Shown: positions 42,377 through 49,380 of the stretch, piece after piece
Numbering within the stretch: the first letter of the stretch is position 1
How the letters are laid out: every line of letters begins with the position of its first letter
NCBI GenBank assembly: GCA_002384815.1
Contig: DGBN01000069.1
Location: forward strand, 117,422 to 166,801
DNA length: 49,380 bases
Origin: Oxalobacteraceae bacterium UBA4003
GTDB lineage: Bacteria; Pseudomonadota; Gammaproteobacteria; Burkholderiales; Burkholderiaceae_D
Direction: 5' to 3'
Notes under the pieces: model-generated
What the model saw: only the letters and a program-made list of their open reading frames with translations
What the model was told of the DNA's origin: nothing
Databases searched by the model: none
Made by a program: the position numbers and the translations under genes

Positions 42377-45031
42377 TCAAGGGAAAAGATTCTGCTTGCG
42401 TATCAAGGCTGCAACTTCGGTGGCGGGCAAGGACGATGCAATATAGTTGCCCTGAATTTCATCGCAAGCCAATGTTTGCAATATCTGCAATTGCTCTGCA
42501 GTTTCCACGCCTTCGGCAACCACGTGCAAGCCCAGTGCCTGTGCCATTGCTAGCGTTGCAGTGAAGAAGATTTCGCCATCCTGCCCTCTACCCAATTGTG
42601 CAGTAAATGCCTGATCGATTTTGAGCGCATGCAGGTCCAGCCTCTGCAACAGCGGCAGGGATGAATATCCGGCGCCAAAACTGTCTATCGATATTTTGAT
42701 TTCCATTCTGCCGATGGCAGACAGTTCTTCAAAAATGTCGCCGACGTTGTGCATCATGGCTGATTCGGGCAATTCTATTGCCAGCATGGCGGCTGGAATT
42801 CCATGTTTTTTCAGGTTTTCTGCAAGCATACTCTTGACCTTGCCATCGCTGAACTGGTGAGCGGATATATTGATAGAGACCGGTACTGCGCGGATTCCCT
42901 GTGCCAGCCATGCAGCAATGTCTGTGCACACCTTGTCGATGACGATGGTGCCGATTGCATTGATCACGCCGGTTTCTTCCGCCACCTCAATAAAATCATG
43001 GGCCGCAATCAGACCGCGTGTTGGGTGCTGCCATCTGACCAAGGCTTCCATGCCGAGCAAGATGCCTGACGATGCAGCAACACGCGGTTGATAGTGGATT
43101 AGGAATTGATCTTCCTTGAGGGCGAGCAGCAGTTCCTGTTCGATATTGAGCCGCATCCGGATGCTTTCATACAGCATGCGATCGTAGAAACGGAACTGTC
43201 CCTTGCAATTTGTCTTTGCCGCATACATTGCGATATCCGCGTTCTTGATCAGGGTCTCGATGTCACCGCCGTCGCGCGGGAACATGCTGATACCGATCGA
43301 GGCGCCTATCCTGTTTTTCTGTGTGCTCGTATTGCGTGAAAGATCGAATGGTTCCTGCAAAACATGGTTGATGGCATACGCAATGTGAGCTACTTCTTCT
43401 TCGTTGTGTATGGCTTCCAGCACGACGGTAAATTCATCGCCGCCTATACGGATCACCTTGTCGCTAGTCCTCATCACGGATTTCAGGCGTGCCGCCACTG
43501 CGCACAGCAATTGATCGCCGGCTGAATGACCGAGGGTATCGTTGACATTCTTGAAGTCGTCCAGATCAATGAAGAGTATGGCAAGCAGCGTAGCGTTCGA
43601 CTGCGCAGTAGCTAGCGCCCCCGGTAAATAGTTCAACAGCCAATGGCGATTCGGTAAACAGGTAAGGCCATCTTCAGTTGCCAGGCGCGACATCTCGCGC
43701 TCATGGCGCTTGGATTCGCTGATGTCGCGCAAGGTAATGGCCAGACCGTTTTCTGCGCGAGCGATTTTTCTTTGTACCCATTCCGCCTTGATTGGACTTC
43801 CTTCCGGAATGTGATAGTCATCTTCGTAAAATCCTTTTTCCATTGCGAGGCGATAAGTGCTCATGACGCGTTCGAAATAATCACCTGTGTAGTAGTCGGA
43901 CACTCTGGCGCCGAGAAATTTTTCTTTGCCAAGGCCAAAAAAGGAAGCCCCTTTTTCATTGCAGTCAACGACCTGGAAATCGATAATGAAACCATATCTG
44001 TCCTGCTCGGAAAGCAGCATGTAAAAACCTTCGTTGCCGCCTTCAGTGGCAAGGCGATATGTTTCCTGGACGGTTTTAGCCTGTTGTTTGCGCCATGCCA
44101 GACGGATGGACATCAACATTGCGATGATGGAAAACAGGAACAGCAAACAGCTGCCGGCAATCGCAATTTCTCGATACATGAGCCGATTGCGCTCATACGG
44201 CAGGAAGATATCTTCACGATCCAGCCCTACCAGTGCAAAAAATGGATAAGCATTCAGTTTTTGCGTTGCGGTGAAACGTGTTCTGCTATCGGAGAATGGC
44301 CGCGCATCGTTACTGGCAGGATCGGAATTTTTTCTTGTAATGGCGGACATATGAAGAAGAGGGCTATTGCGCTCTTCATTGCCGATTTTGGAAATGCGTT
44401 CAACGCCATCTTCGCCAACAAAGGCAAGGATGCCATTTTTTCCGAGGACTCTGTCATCGGAAAATAGCGTAAAAAATTCCGGTGTTATACCCATCACCAG
44501 GACGCCACCGAATACGCCGTCTTCTTTTTCAATCCGACTTGTCACTTGTATGATTTTTTCCTTGCTGAGCCGGCCGATGACGGGGCTGCCAATACGTAGC
44601 GCGCGGGATGTGTTTTCTTTGTGAAACTGAAAATATTCGCGATCCCTGACCGTAAACATTCTAACGATGGGACGCGTGGCCGTGGCCGGATCGCCATTTT
44701 CGTCGTAAATGGCAAGCGACGCGAATTGCGGAGTATTGAGTAAGCCGCTTTGACTCATTTTCTCGAAATTCAGGGAGCCATTGGATTTCCCCCAGCTGTA
44801 CTTGATTTGCTGCGCGAGCAGATCCAGTTGCTCTATGGTTCTGGTCAGGTATTGCGCATAAGCGTTTGAAATTGAAATGGCCTGTTTTGCCGCATTCTCT
44901 TCCAGCTGTTTTTTGTCGCTTGCCAGTTTGGAGAGCATGATGCCCCACAGCAGCAAGGTCAGTAACAGGGCGATTAGCGGCCACAGAATGATGAAACGGA
45001 GATTGCGTCGAATGAAAGCGCTTCCTGTCAT
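42377..45031 (-). CDS. Membrane sensor with PAS, GGDEF and EAL domains (c-di-GMP turnover)
   Basis: A predicted 884-residue signalling protein. Membrane helices at about 11-33 and 288-310 flank a periplasmic Cache-like sensor. A PAS domain follows (about 325-440), then GGDEF (GGDEF at 530-534, inhibitory site RTSD at 521-524) and EAL (EAL at 662-664). The cyclase motif is intact. In the EAL part, Asn721, Glu756, Lys804, Glu840 and Gln860 are kept, but the DDFGTG loop reads DSFGAG at 783-788, so one metal ligand is a serine. Dominant activity could be cyclase. Start is uncertain: the ATG at 45031 or 45070, neither with a good ribosome site. Neighbours give no operon. Confidence 0.9.
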   Translation of the reverse strand: MTGSAFIRRNLRFIILWPLIALLLTLLLWGIMLSKLASDKKQLEENAAKQAISISNAYAQYLTRTIEQLDLLAQQIKYSWGKSNGSLNFEKMSQSGLLNTPQFASLAIYDENGDPATATRPIVRMFTVRDREYFQFHKENTSRALRIGSPVIGRLSKEKIIQVTSRIEKEDGVFGGVLVMGITPEFFTLFSDDRVLGKNGILAFVGEDGVERISKIGNEERNSPLLHMSAITRKNSDPASNDARPFSDSRTRFTATQKLNAYPFFALVGLDREDIFLPYERNRLMYREIAIAGSCLLFLFSIIAMLMSIRLAWRKQQAKTVQETYRLATEGGNEGFYMLLSEQDRYGFIIDFQVVDCNEKGASFFGLGKEKFLGARVSDYYTGDYFERVMSTYRLAMEKGFYEDDYHIPEGSPIKAEWVQRKIARAENGLAITLRDISESKRHEREMSRLATEDGLTCLPNRHWLLNYLPGALATAQSNATLLAILFIDLDDFKNVNDTLGHSAGDQLLCAVAARLKSVMRTSDKVIRIGGDEFTVVLEAIHNEEEVAHIAYAINHVLQEPFDLSRNTSTQKNRIGASIGISMFPRDGGDIETLIKNADIAMYAAKTNCKGQFRFYDRMLYESIRMRLNIEQELLLALKEDQFLIHYQPRVAASSGILLGMEALVRWQHPTRGLIAAHDFIEVAEETGVINAIGTIVIDKVCTDIAAWLAQGIRAVPVSINISAHQFSDGKVKSMLAENLKKHGIPAAMLAIELPESAMMHNVGDIFEELSAIGRMEIKISIDSFGAGYSSLPLLQRLDLHALKIDQAFTAQLGRGQDGEIFFTATLAMAQALGLHVVAEGVETAEQLQILQTLACDEIQGNYIASSLPATEVAALIRKQNLFP

Positions 45032-45577
45032 TCTATGGTGCGGATAATCTCCTGAAATTTTCCCGAGCATGGCAATAATAGACAAACGTAGATTTTCAGA
45101 GGGGGAAGGGAAAGAGGCCAGTCGACCATGGTTGCAAAATGATCTGTACGGGGGGGCTGGATGAGTGACGTGAGATTTCAGAATCGAAATGGAATTTTTA
45201 ACGGAACCGTAGAAAGAAACTTTAATTTTTATATCCGCAACACGCACTTCTTTGAGTACGCTTATTGACAGTTTCTTTGAATAACGATGATGCCAAGCCT
45301 GGATTGTTGCTAGCTAGTGTAGTCATTCGAAACACGCACTGATATCCCATATGTATGGGATATCAGCGGAAAGAAAAACGGGGAGGTGTTTGCGGTTTGG
45401 CAATATATTGCTGATCATGCGATGGAGTGGATGCTTGTCAATACGATACATTGCAACATTAACTTATGTATTTTTTAACAAAATTGCCTGACGAATAGGC
45501 GCCTTTGTTGCCGTCAACAGACGGGACGCGTACCATGAGGGCGGAAAAGTCGCCCATATTTTTACGGAGAGAGATTG
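45032..45577. other. Intergenic region upstream of the GGDEF-EAL gene
   Basis: About 545 bp without a convincing gene; a frame extends upstream of the GGDEF-EAL start to 45247 but lacks recognisable sequence. It holds the long inverted repeat at 45339-45366 and a 12-bp palindrome GCAATATATTGC at 45400-45411. It contains promoters for the divergent genes. Confidence 0.5.
45339..45366. repeat. 28-bp inverted repeat, containing copy 2 of the 18-bp motif
   Basis: Arms CTGATATCCCATA and TATGGGATATCAG pair perfectly around TG. The inner 18 bp (45344-45361) shares the arms ATCCCAT and ATGGGAT, with a 4-base spacer, with the repeat at 18114-18131 upstream of pilV. Confidence 0.6.
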
Positions 45578-45892
45578 ATGTCAGTTCATTTGATTGAGGC
45601 AGTCCGGTTTAACGATGCAGGCGATAGGGTGGAAATGGTGCGGTGGGGGAGAGGGCGGCGCAAGAGCGATGGCTCTCCTGGCTGGGAGGCGGTTACTACA
45701 GAGCAAGATGTCAATCTGGTGGTTGATGCACTGCATTTTGGTGATGAAGTGGCGACCGCATTCAAGGTCGGCAGCGAGATGGTGCTGGGCCCCAGAGTGC
45801 ATATTGTCATTCACCAGCATGGTATTGAGGATATCGATACGATCGATCACGATGTACCTGGCCGGACTTTGGCCGATTTGCCGCGTTTTTAA
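45578..45892 (+). CDS. Hypothetical protein, 104 aa
   Basis: A soluble protein that I do not recognise. The sequence has a small basic segment RWGRGRRKS, then an acidic VTTEQDVNLVVDALHFGDEVAT, then VHIVIHQHGIEDIDTIDHD near the end. No signal peptide or membrane segment. GGAGAGAG lies before the ATG at 45578; a TTG three bases earlier would give a worse spacing. The next small gene begins 48 bp after its stop, so the two could be one transcript. Confidence 0.65.
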   Translation: MSVHLIEAVRFNDAGDRVEMVRWGRGRRKSDGSPGWEAVTTEQDVNLVVDALHFGDEVATAFKVGSEMVLGPRVHIVIHQHGIEDIDTIDHDVPGRTLADLPRF

Positions 45893-45940
45893 GCGTTCGT
45901 CACTTGGCGGCGTCAACATGAATGAAGATGGGAAGTGTGT

Positions 45941-46306
45941 ATGGGTGGGGATTTAACAATAGATGAATTTGATGCGCTAGAGCAGATAGTTGCAGGCCCG
46001 CGGCAGGGACGGCCATCGGCTTGCGTGGCGCGCAATACCAAGCGCCTGACCGGTCTCAAGTATATTGCATATGCAAAAGACGGCAGTCTTGCCCTGACGG
46101 ATAAAGGCAAGCAGACGCTGTTTGTCAAAGCCTGTATTACAGGTTTGCGCGCTATCGCCGATGATACGCAGGCAGTGCTGAAATCTGACGTGGCAACCTT
46201 TTTGGGCAAGAAGGGTCATATTGCCGCAACCGAGGCGGGCAGTGGTTTCGAAATTACGCAAAAAGGTCGAGAATGCCTGATCGACATAGACAGTAATCGC
46301 AAGTAA
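45941..46306 (+). CDS. Hypothetical protein, possible winged-helix
   Basis: A 121-residue protein. Residues around LTIDEFDALEQIVAG, then RNTKRLTGLKYIAYAK and DGSLALTDKGKQTLF look like a winged-helix hairpin of the MarR/PadR type. A second similar unit (HIAATEAGSGFEITQKGRECL) may be a duplication of the same pattern. No function can be given. The ATG at 45941 has GGGAAG upstream; the GTG at 45935 is an alternative. Confidence 0.65.
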   Translation: MGGDLTIDEFDALEQIVAGPRQGRPSACVARNTKRLTGLKYIAYAKDGSLALTDKGKQTLFVKACITGLRAIADDTQAVLKSDVATFLGKKGHIAATEAGSGFEITQKGRECLIDIDSNRK

Positions 46307-46704
46307 TTTCCGGCAGGGCCTGCATGAGGTGTGATCGCGGACAGTATTGCTTTGCAAGATCAGGTACTCATGCAGAATGGTTGACATTATTTCCCGGCAC
46401 CTGCTCAAAGGTGCCTTCAGTCGGTTTGGATAGGCAACTGATTTTCTGCTTTTAACAAGAGGAAGTTACATGCAATCTGATTCGCATATACCGCAATCCC
46501 TGTCGCGCGTTTCGCGCACGACAGGATCGTTACAGCCACTGTCTGTGCATACGGCGGTGGCACATCTGTTTTCTTGCGCCATGTTCAAACAGTCTTTCTG
46601 ATACCTGTGCGTATCGGATCGCTGCTGTGTGCAGTGTTTTATCCTCGCCCTATCGGCTTTCAAATATGGGCACTCATCACAATTGTTCAGATAGGGCGAC
46701 AGCA
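46307..46704. other. Intergenic region upstream of cfa
   Basis: About 400 bp with no established gene. It holds the small open frame listed at 46470-46601 and a hairpin CCTGTCG/CGACAGG with inner CGCG/CGCG stem at about 46499-46525, and presumably the cfa promoter. Confidence 0.4.
46470..46601 (+). CDS. Candidate small ORF (43 aa)
   Basis: The frame starts at an ATG with a strong AGAGGAAG ribosome site 5-7 bases upstream and runs 43 codons to TGA. The peptide is polar, ends in CAMFKQSF, and has no membrane segment. A hairpin lies inside it. It could be a leader peptide of cfa, 103 bp downstream, or chance. I do not recognise it. Confidence 0.3.
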   Translation: MQSDSHIPQSLSRVSRTTGSLQPLSVHTAVAHLFSCAMFKQSF

Positions 46705-48027
46705 ATGAATGATCGAAACAATAATCTCGTTACCGGTTCCTTCATGTCATCGAATACAGCGGAAGCCGCGCAGTCCGATGCGGCGCTACGCATTTTGAAG
46801 CATCTGCTGCGAAATTTCCCCGGCACGACCGGCGTCCGCCTGCTGGCTGACAATCATATTGAAATAAGAACGCCTGAATTCACGCTGCTGCTCAAGGATA
46901 CAGCCGTCCTGCGTCGCTTGATATTCGGCCGCAGCCCATTGCCGCTGGCTGACGCCTACATTAACGGCTTGATCGATGTAGAAGGGGATCTGTACGCTGC
47001 GCTGGGATTGAAACAGTACTTTCAGTCTTTTGATTTTTCACTGGCAGTGCGTTGGGCACTGTTGCGCGACGCCTGGCGTTTGCCGGCGAAACCGAAGAAT
47101 TTGGCAGGGACATCATTCGATGCCGGAAATTTTTCACATCGCCATTCAAAAGGCAGCGACCAGGCCGCCATTGCGTTCCACTACGATGTATCGAACCTGT
47201 TTTATAAGCTGTGGCTGGACAGGCAGATGGTTTATTCATGCGGCTACTTTGAATCGAAGGACGATACGCTGGAGCAGGCGCAGGAACACAAGCTCGATCA
47301 TATTTGCCGCAAGTTGCGTCTGAAAGCCGGCGAGCGTTTCCTCGATGTTGGCTGCGGCTGGGGAGCAATGGTGTGCTGGGCTGCGCGCCATTATGGCGTA
47401 CGGGCGCATGGCATCACTCTGAGCCAGAAGCAGTACGAGTATGGGCAGGCACGCATTCAGACGGAAGGTTTAAGCGACCTGGTAACAGTGGAGCTGAGGG
47501 ATTATCGCGATCTGGAAGGCGAGGCCGTGTACGACAAGATTTCCAGCATAGGCATGTTTGAACATGTAGGGTTGGCAAATCTTCCCTTGTATAACGCGAC
47601 CATCAAGCGCGTGCTGCGTCCCGGTGGACTTTTCCTCAATCATGGCATTACGCATGACGAAGAGGGCTGGCAGCGCACGATAGATACCGAATTCATCAAT
47701 CGCTATGTATTCCCCGATGGCGAGCTGGATACTGTCAGTAATATCCAGCGCCGGATGGAAACCGAAGGATTTGAAATCCATGATGTCGAAGCCTTGCGTC
47801 CGCACTATGCGCTCACGCTCAGGCATTGGGTCAGCCGGCTGGAAGCCCGTCGCGAAGGCGCACTGGAATATGTCAGCGAATCGGCGTATCGCGTCTGGCG
47901 TCTGTATATGGCGGCCTGTGCGCTGGAATTCGAAGCAGGCGGCACCGGCATTTACCAGATACTCGCATCCCATCCCGGAGGCATCGAGCCTGCCGTACCT
48001 TTAACGCGCAAAGATATATATGCATAA
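46705..48027 (+). CDS. cfa: Cyclopropane-fatty-acyl-phospholipid synthase
   Basis: SAM-dependent enzyme of 440 residues that converts unsaturated fatty acyl chains in phospholipids into cyclopropane ones. The family region FHYDVSNLFYKLWLDRQM with YSCGYFES lies before the SAM motif LDVGCGWGAM (about 213-222). The ATG at 46705 is chosen; 46666 and 46744 are alternatives with no better ribosome site. The terminator at 48235 lies about 200 bp downstream. Confidence 0.9.
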   Translation: MNDRNNNLVTGSFMSSNTAEAAQSDAALRILKHLLRNFPGTTGVRLLADNHIEIRTPEFTLLLKDTAVLRRLIFGRSPLPLADAYINGLIDVEGDLYAALGLKQYFQSFDFSLAVRWALLRDAWRLPAKPKNLAGTSFDAGNFSHRHSKGSDQAAIAFHYDVSNLFYKLWLDRQMVYSCGYFESKDDTLEQAQEHKLDHICRKLRLKAGERFLDVGCGWGAMVCWAARHYGVRAHGITLSQKQYEYGQARIQTEGLSDLVTVELRDYRDLEGEAVYDKISSIGMFEHVGLANLPLYNATIKRVLRPGGLFLNHGITHDEEGWQRTIDTEFINRYVFPDGELDTVSNIQRRMETEGFEIHDVEALRPHYALTLRHWVSRLEARREGALEYVSESAYRVWRLYMAACALEFEAGGTGIYQILASHPGGIEPAVPLTRKDIYA

Positions 48028-48227
48028 CGGTTAATCGTCAGCAGAAGCTGGACGCGGAAAAAGTACAGATCAGAAGTAATAGCCGTACAGCAGCAGGACA
48101 ATTCAGCGCAGTGAAAGTTGATCCATGGCTGATCGGCACGGGTGTCGGCCATCGTTTTTAGGAAGTGCGAAGAGTAAATCGGGGCTTGCTCTTTACTATT
48201 TTTGAGGTTTGAAGCATAACGAAGTAC

Positions 48228-48280
48228 AAATAGAAAAAGGGCTTACGCTTGCATGTAAGCCCTTTTGTATTCTGTGGCTC
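48228..48280. repeat. Left copy of tRNA 3'-end plus terminator module
   Basis: The stretch begins AAATAGAAAAAG, continues as the hairpin at 48235-48266 and ends TATTCTGTGGCTC, which on the minus strand is GAGCCACAGAATA: the last bases of a tRNA plus its tail. The same flanking words frame the copy at 49309-49358. The integrase frame starts inside it. Confidence 0.75.
48235..48266. terminator. Terminator hairpin left of the integrase
   Basis: AAAAGGGCTTAC and GTAAGCCCTTTT pair perfectly over 12 bp around an 8-base loop. It may end cfa transcription and, on the minus strand, resembles a tRNA terminator. Confidence 0.9.
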
Positions 48281-49314
48281 GGTTTTCGCATAGCCGGATC
48301 ATCAGATATTTTCTGTGCTATACCCTCCCCAACGGCAAGCGCATACGCCAAAGCGCTGGGACTGAAAGCCGGGAAGAAGCTGAAGCCTACCTCGCCAAGC
48401 TCACGCTTGACGCCTACCGCGAAGCCCATTTCGGTATTAAGCCCGAGCGATCTTGGCAAGAAGCCGTTGTCCGGTATCTCGAACTGAAAGCAAGTCTGCG
48501 GAGCTTTCGGGATGTACAAAGGATTTGTCGTCAGCTTGATCCTTATGTTGGTCGCCTTACCCTGAACCAGATTACCGGCGATGTGGTGTGGTCGATTGCG
48601 CAAGGGGAGTTGAAGCGGGGGAATAAGCCTGCGACGGTGAATCGCTATCTAGCGCTCGTACGGAATTTGCTGCATATGGCAAGGGACGAATGGCAATGGA
48701 TAGACTCATTCCCTAAAATCCGCATGTTGTCCGGTGAAGTTGAACGCGACCGCTGGTTGACGCGTGAGGAAGCTGATGGGCTGATTCAAGTCTGTCCTCC
48801 ACATTTGGCCGCACTCGTTCGCTTTGCCTTGGCAACTGGTTTGCGTGCAAGAGAGATAACGGGATTGGAGTGGAACCGGGTTGATCTGGCTAGGCATACC
48901 GCTTGGCTGAATCAAACCAAAAATGGCACGCCGCGAGGTGTCCCATTGAATCACGATGCCGTTGTAGTCTTGCAAGAGCAAGTCGGCCAGCATCCGCAGT
49001 CATGTTTTACTTATCGTGGGTTGCCTATCGGTTGGGATCTAACAAATACCGCTTGGCACAACGCATTAAAGAAAGCAGGGCTAACAGATTTCAGATTTCA
49101 TGATCTCCGACATACTTGGGCGTCATGGCATAGGCAGGCGGGAACGTCAGTCGATGAGCTGAAAGATTTAGGCGGCTGGAAGTCGCGCATCATGGTGGAT
49201 CGATACGCGAAATATGCAACGGAACATCTACACGCTGCAGCGTCGAGGATAGAAGAAAGTAGGGGAGGCGATAACGTGTTGCTACTGTCACGTTTTAGTC
49301 ACGTTCGGAAATAG
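48265..49314 (+). CDS. Tyrosine recombinase/integrase, 5' end probably missing
   Basis: Phage-type integrase of 349 codons. The C-terminal catalytic set is complete: Arg194 (TGLRAREI), Lys219, His279-x-x-Arg282 (HDLRHTW), Trp305 (LGGWKS) and Tyr314 (DRYAKYA). The N-terminus is odd: the only possible start in the open frame is a TTG at 48265, directly at the terminator hairpin with no ribosome site, and the first 18 residues are unlike a normal integrase arm domain, which becomes recognisable at CYTLPNGKRIRQSAG. The stop lies inside the right repeat. It is probably a non-expressed or truncated remnant. No other mobile genes are present. Confidence 0.8.
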   Translation: MYSVARFSHSRIIRYFLCYTLPNGKRIRQSAGTESREEAEAYLAKLTLDAYREAHFGIKPERSWQEAVVRYLELKASLRSFRDVQRICRQLDPYVGRLTLNQITGDVVWSIAQGELKRGNKPATVNRYLALVRNLLHMARDEWQWIDSFPKIRMLSGEVERDRWLTREEADGLIQVCPPHLAALVRFALATGLRAREITGLEWNRVDLARHTAWLNQTKNGTPRGVPLNHDAVVVLQEQVGQHPQSCFTYRGLPIGWDLTNTAWHNALKKAGLTDFRFHDLRHTWASWHRQAGTSVDELKDLGGWKSRIMVDRYAKYATEHLHAAASRIEESRGGDNVLLLSRFSHVRK

Positions 49315-49358
49315 AAAAAGCCCCATGTTTTCACATGAGGCTTTATATTCTGTGGCTC
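49309..49358. repeat. Right copy of tRNA 3'-end plus terminator module
   Basis: AAATAGAAAAAG, a hairpin, then TATTCTGTGGCTC. The first and last parts equal the left copy, while the hairpin sequence differs. It runs directly into the tRNA 3' end. It contains the integrase stop codon. Confidence 0.75.
49317..49344 (-). terminator. Terminator of the tRNA at the window end
   Basis: On the minus strand an imperfect stem (AAAGCC and CATG arms with one mismatch) around a 6-base loop is followed by TTTTT and CTATTT. It lies 8 bp after the tRNA 3' end. Confidence 0.8.
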
Positions 49359-49380
49359 CCCGACCTGGACTCGAACCAGG
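49353..49380 (-). tRNA. tRNA 3' end, probably tRNA-Asn, cut by window edge
   Basis: On the minus strand the T arm CCTGG-TTCGAGT-CCAGG is followed by acceptor strand TCGGGGA, discriminator G and CCA. This matches the 3' half of tRNAs beginning TCCCCGA, as is common for tRNA-Asn in this group. The anticodon is outside the window, so the isotype is inference. Confidence 0.75.

Noticed and set aside
48265..49314. A complete integrated element or prophage
   Set aside because: Only an integrase lies between the repeats, with no structural, replication or cargo genes within the window.
1..49380. CRISPR arrays and insertion sequences
   Set aside because: No regularly spaced repeats and no transposase-like frames were seen on either strand.

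Overview
The window looks like core chromosome of a Burkholderiales betaproteobacterium, most probably an Oxalobacteraceae member of the Herminiimonas/Janthinobacterium type. The pointers are moderate GC, a Bug-family periplasmic binding protein, a cysteine operon with a DUF934 protein and an iron-sulfur APS reductase, and the gloB-yafS-rnhA-dnaQ cluster next to a tRNA. The placement is inferred from gene content and order, not from a database search.

Layout. 1-5433: assimilatory sulfate reduction operon on the minus strand (tauE-like permease, cysI, DUF934, cysH, cysD cut by the window edge), divergent from a cysB-type LysR regulator. 5488-7943: a small methyltransferase, two small proteins of unknown function and a Bug-type solute receptor. 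8054-15342: minus-strand exonuclease III and a complete tripartite RND efflux operon (adaptor, pump, outer-membrane channel) ending in its likely TetR repressor; a matching TetR-style palindrome lies upstream of the adaptor gene. 15343-16107: about 760 bp without a convincing gene. 16108-18020: glyA and nrdR. 18237-23619: a tightly overlapping minor-pilin operon pilV-pilW-pilX-pilY1-pilE-fimT, with an unusually short PilY1. 23681-25413: ribD and ribE. 25519-28020: fdxA, a DUF3861 protein and a LigB/DODA dioxygenase as one operon, divergent from a LysR regulator.

28138-30763: RhlE-type RNA helicase with a long leader, and fabI. 31052-36579: yejABEF peptide ABC importer. 36628-41203: MltD-type lytic transglycosylase, gloB, yafS-like methyltransferase, rnhA, dnaQ. 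41241-42209: tRNA-Val(CAC) convergent with thiD. 42377-45031: a membrane GGDEF-EAL sensor protein. 45578-46306: two unrecognised small proteins. 46705-48027: cyclopropane fatty acid synthase. 48228-49380: an integrase gene, probably missing its 5' end, held between two copies of a tRNA 3'-end plus terminator module; the second copy belongs to a tRNA (probably Asn) cut by the window edge.

Most of the window is ordinary housekeeping sequence. I see no clear new multi-gene system. The points most worth a second look are the integrase remnant with its duplicated tRNA tail, an 18-bp inverted repeat found upstream of both the pilin operon and the c-di-GMP gene, three 11-bp iterons before the Bug gene, the short PilY1, and the fdxA-DUF3861-dioxygenase operon.
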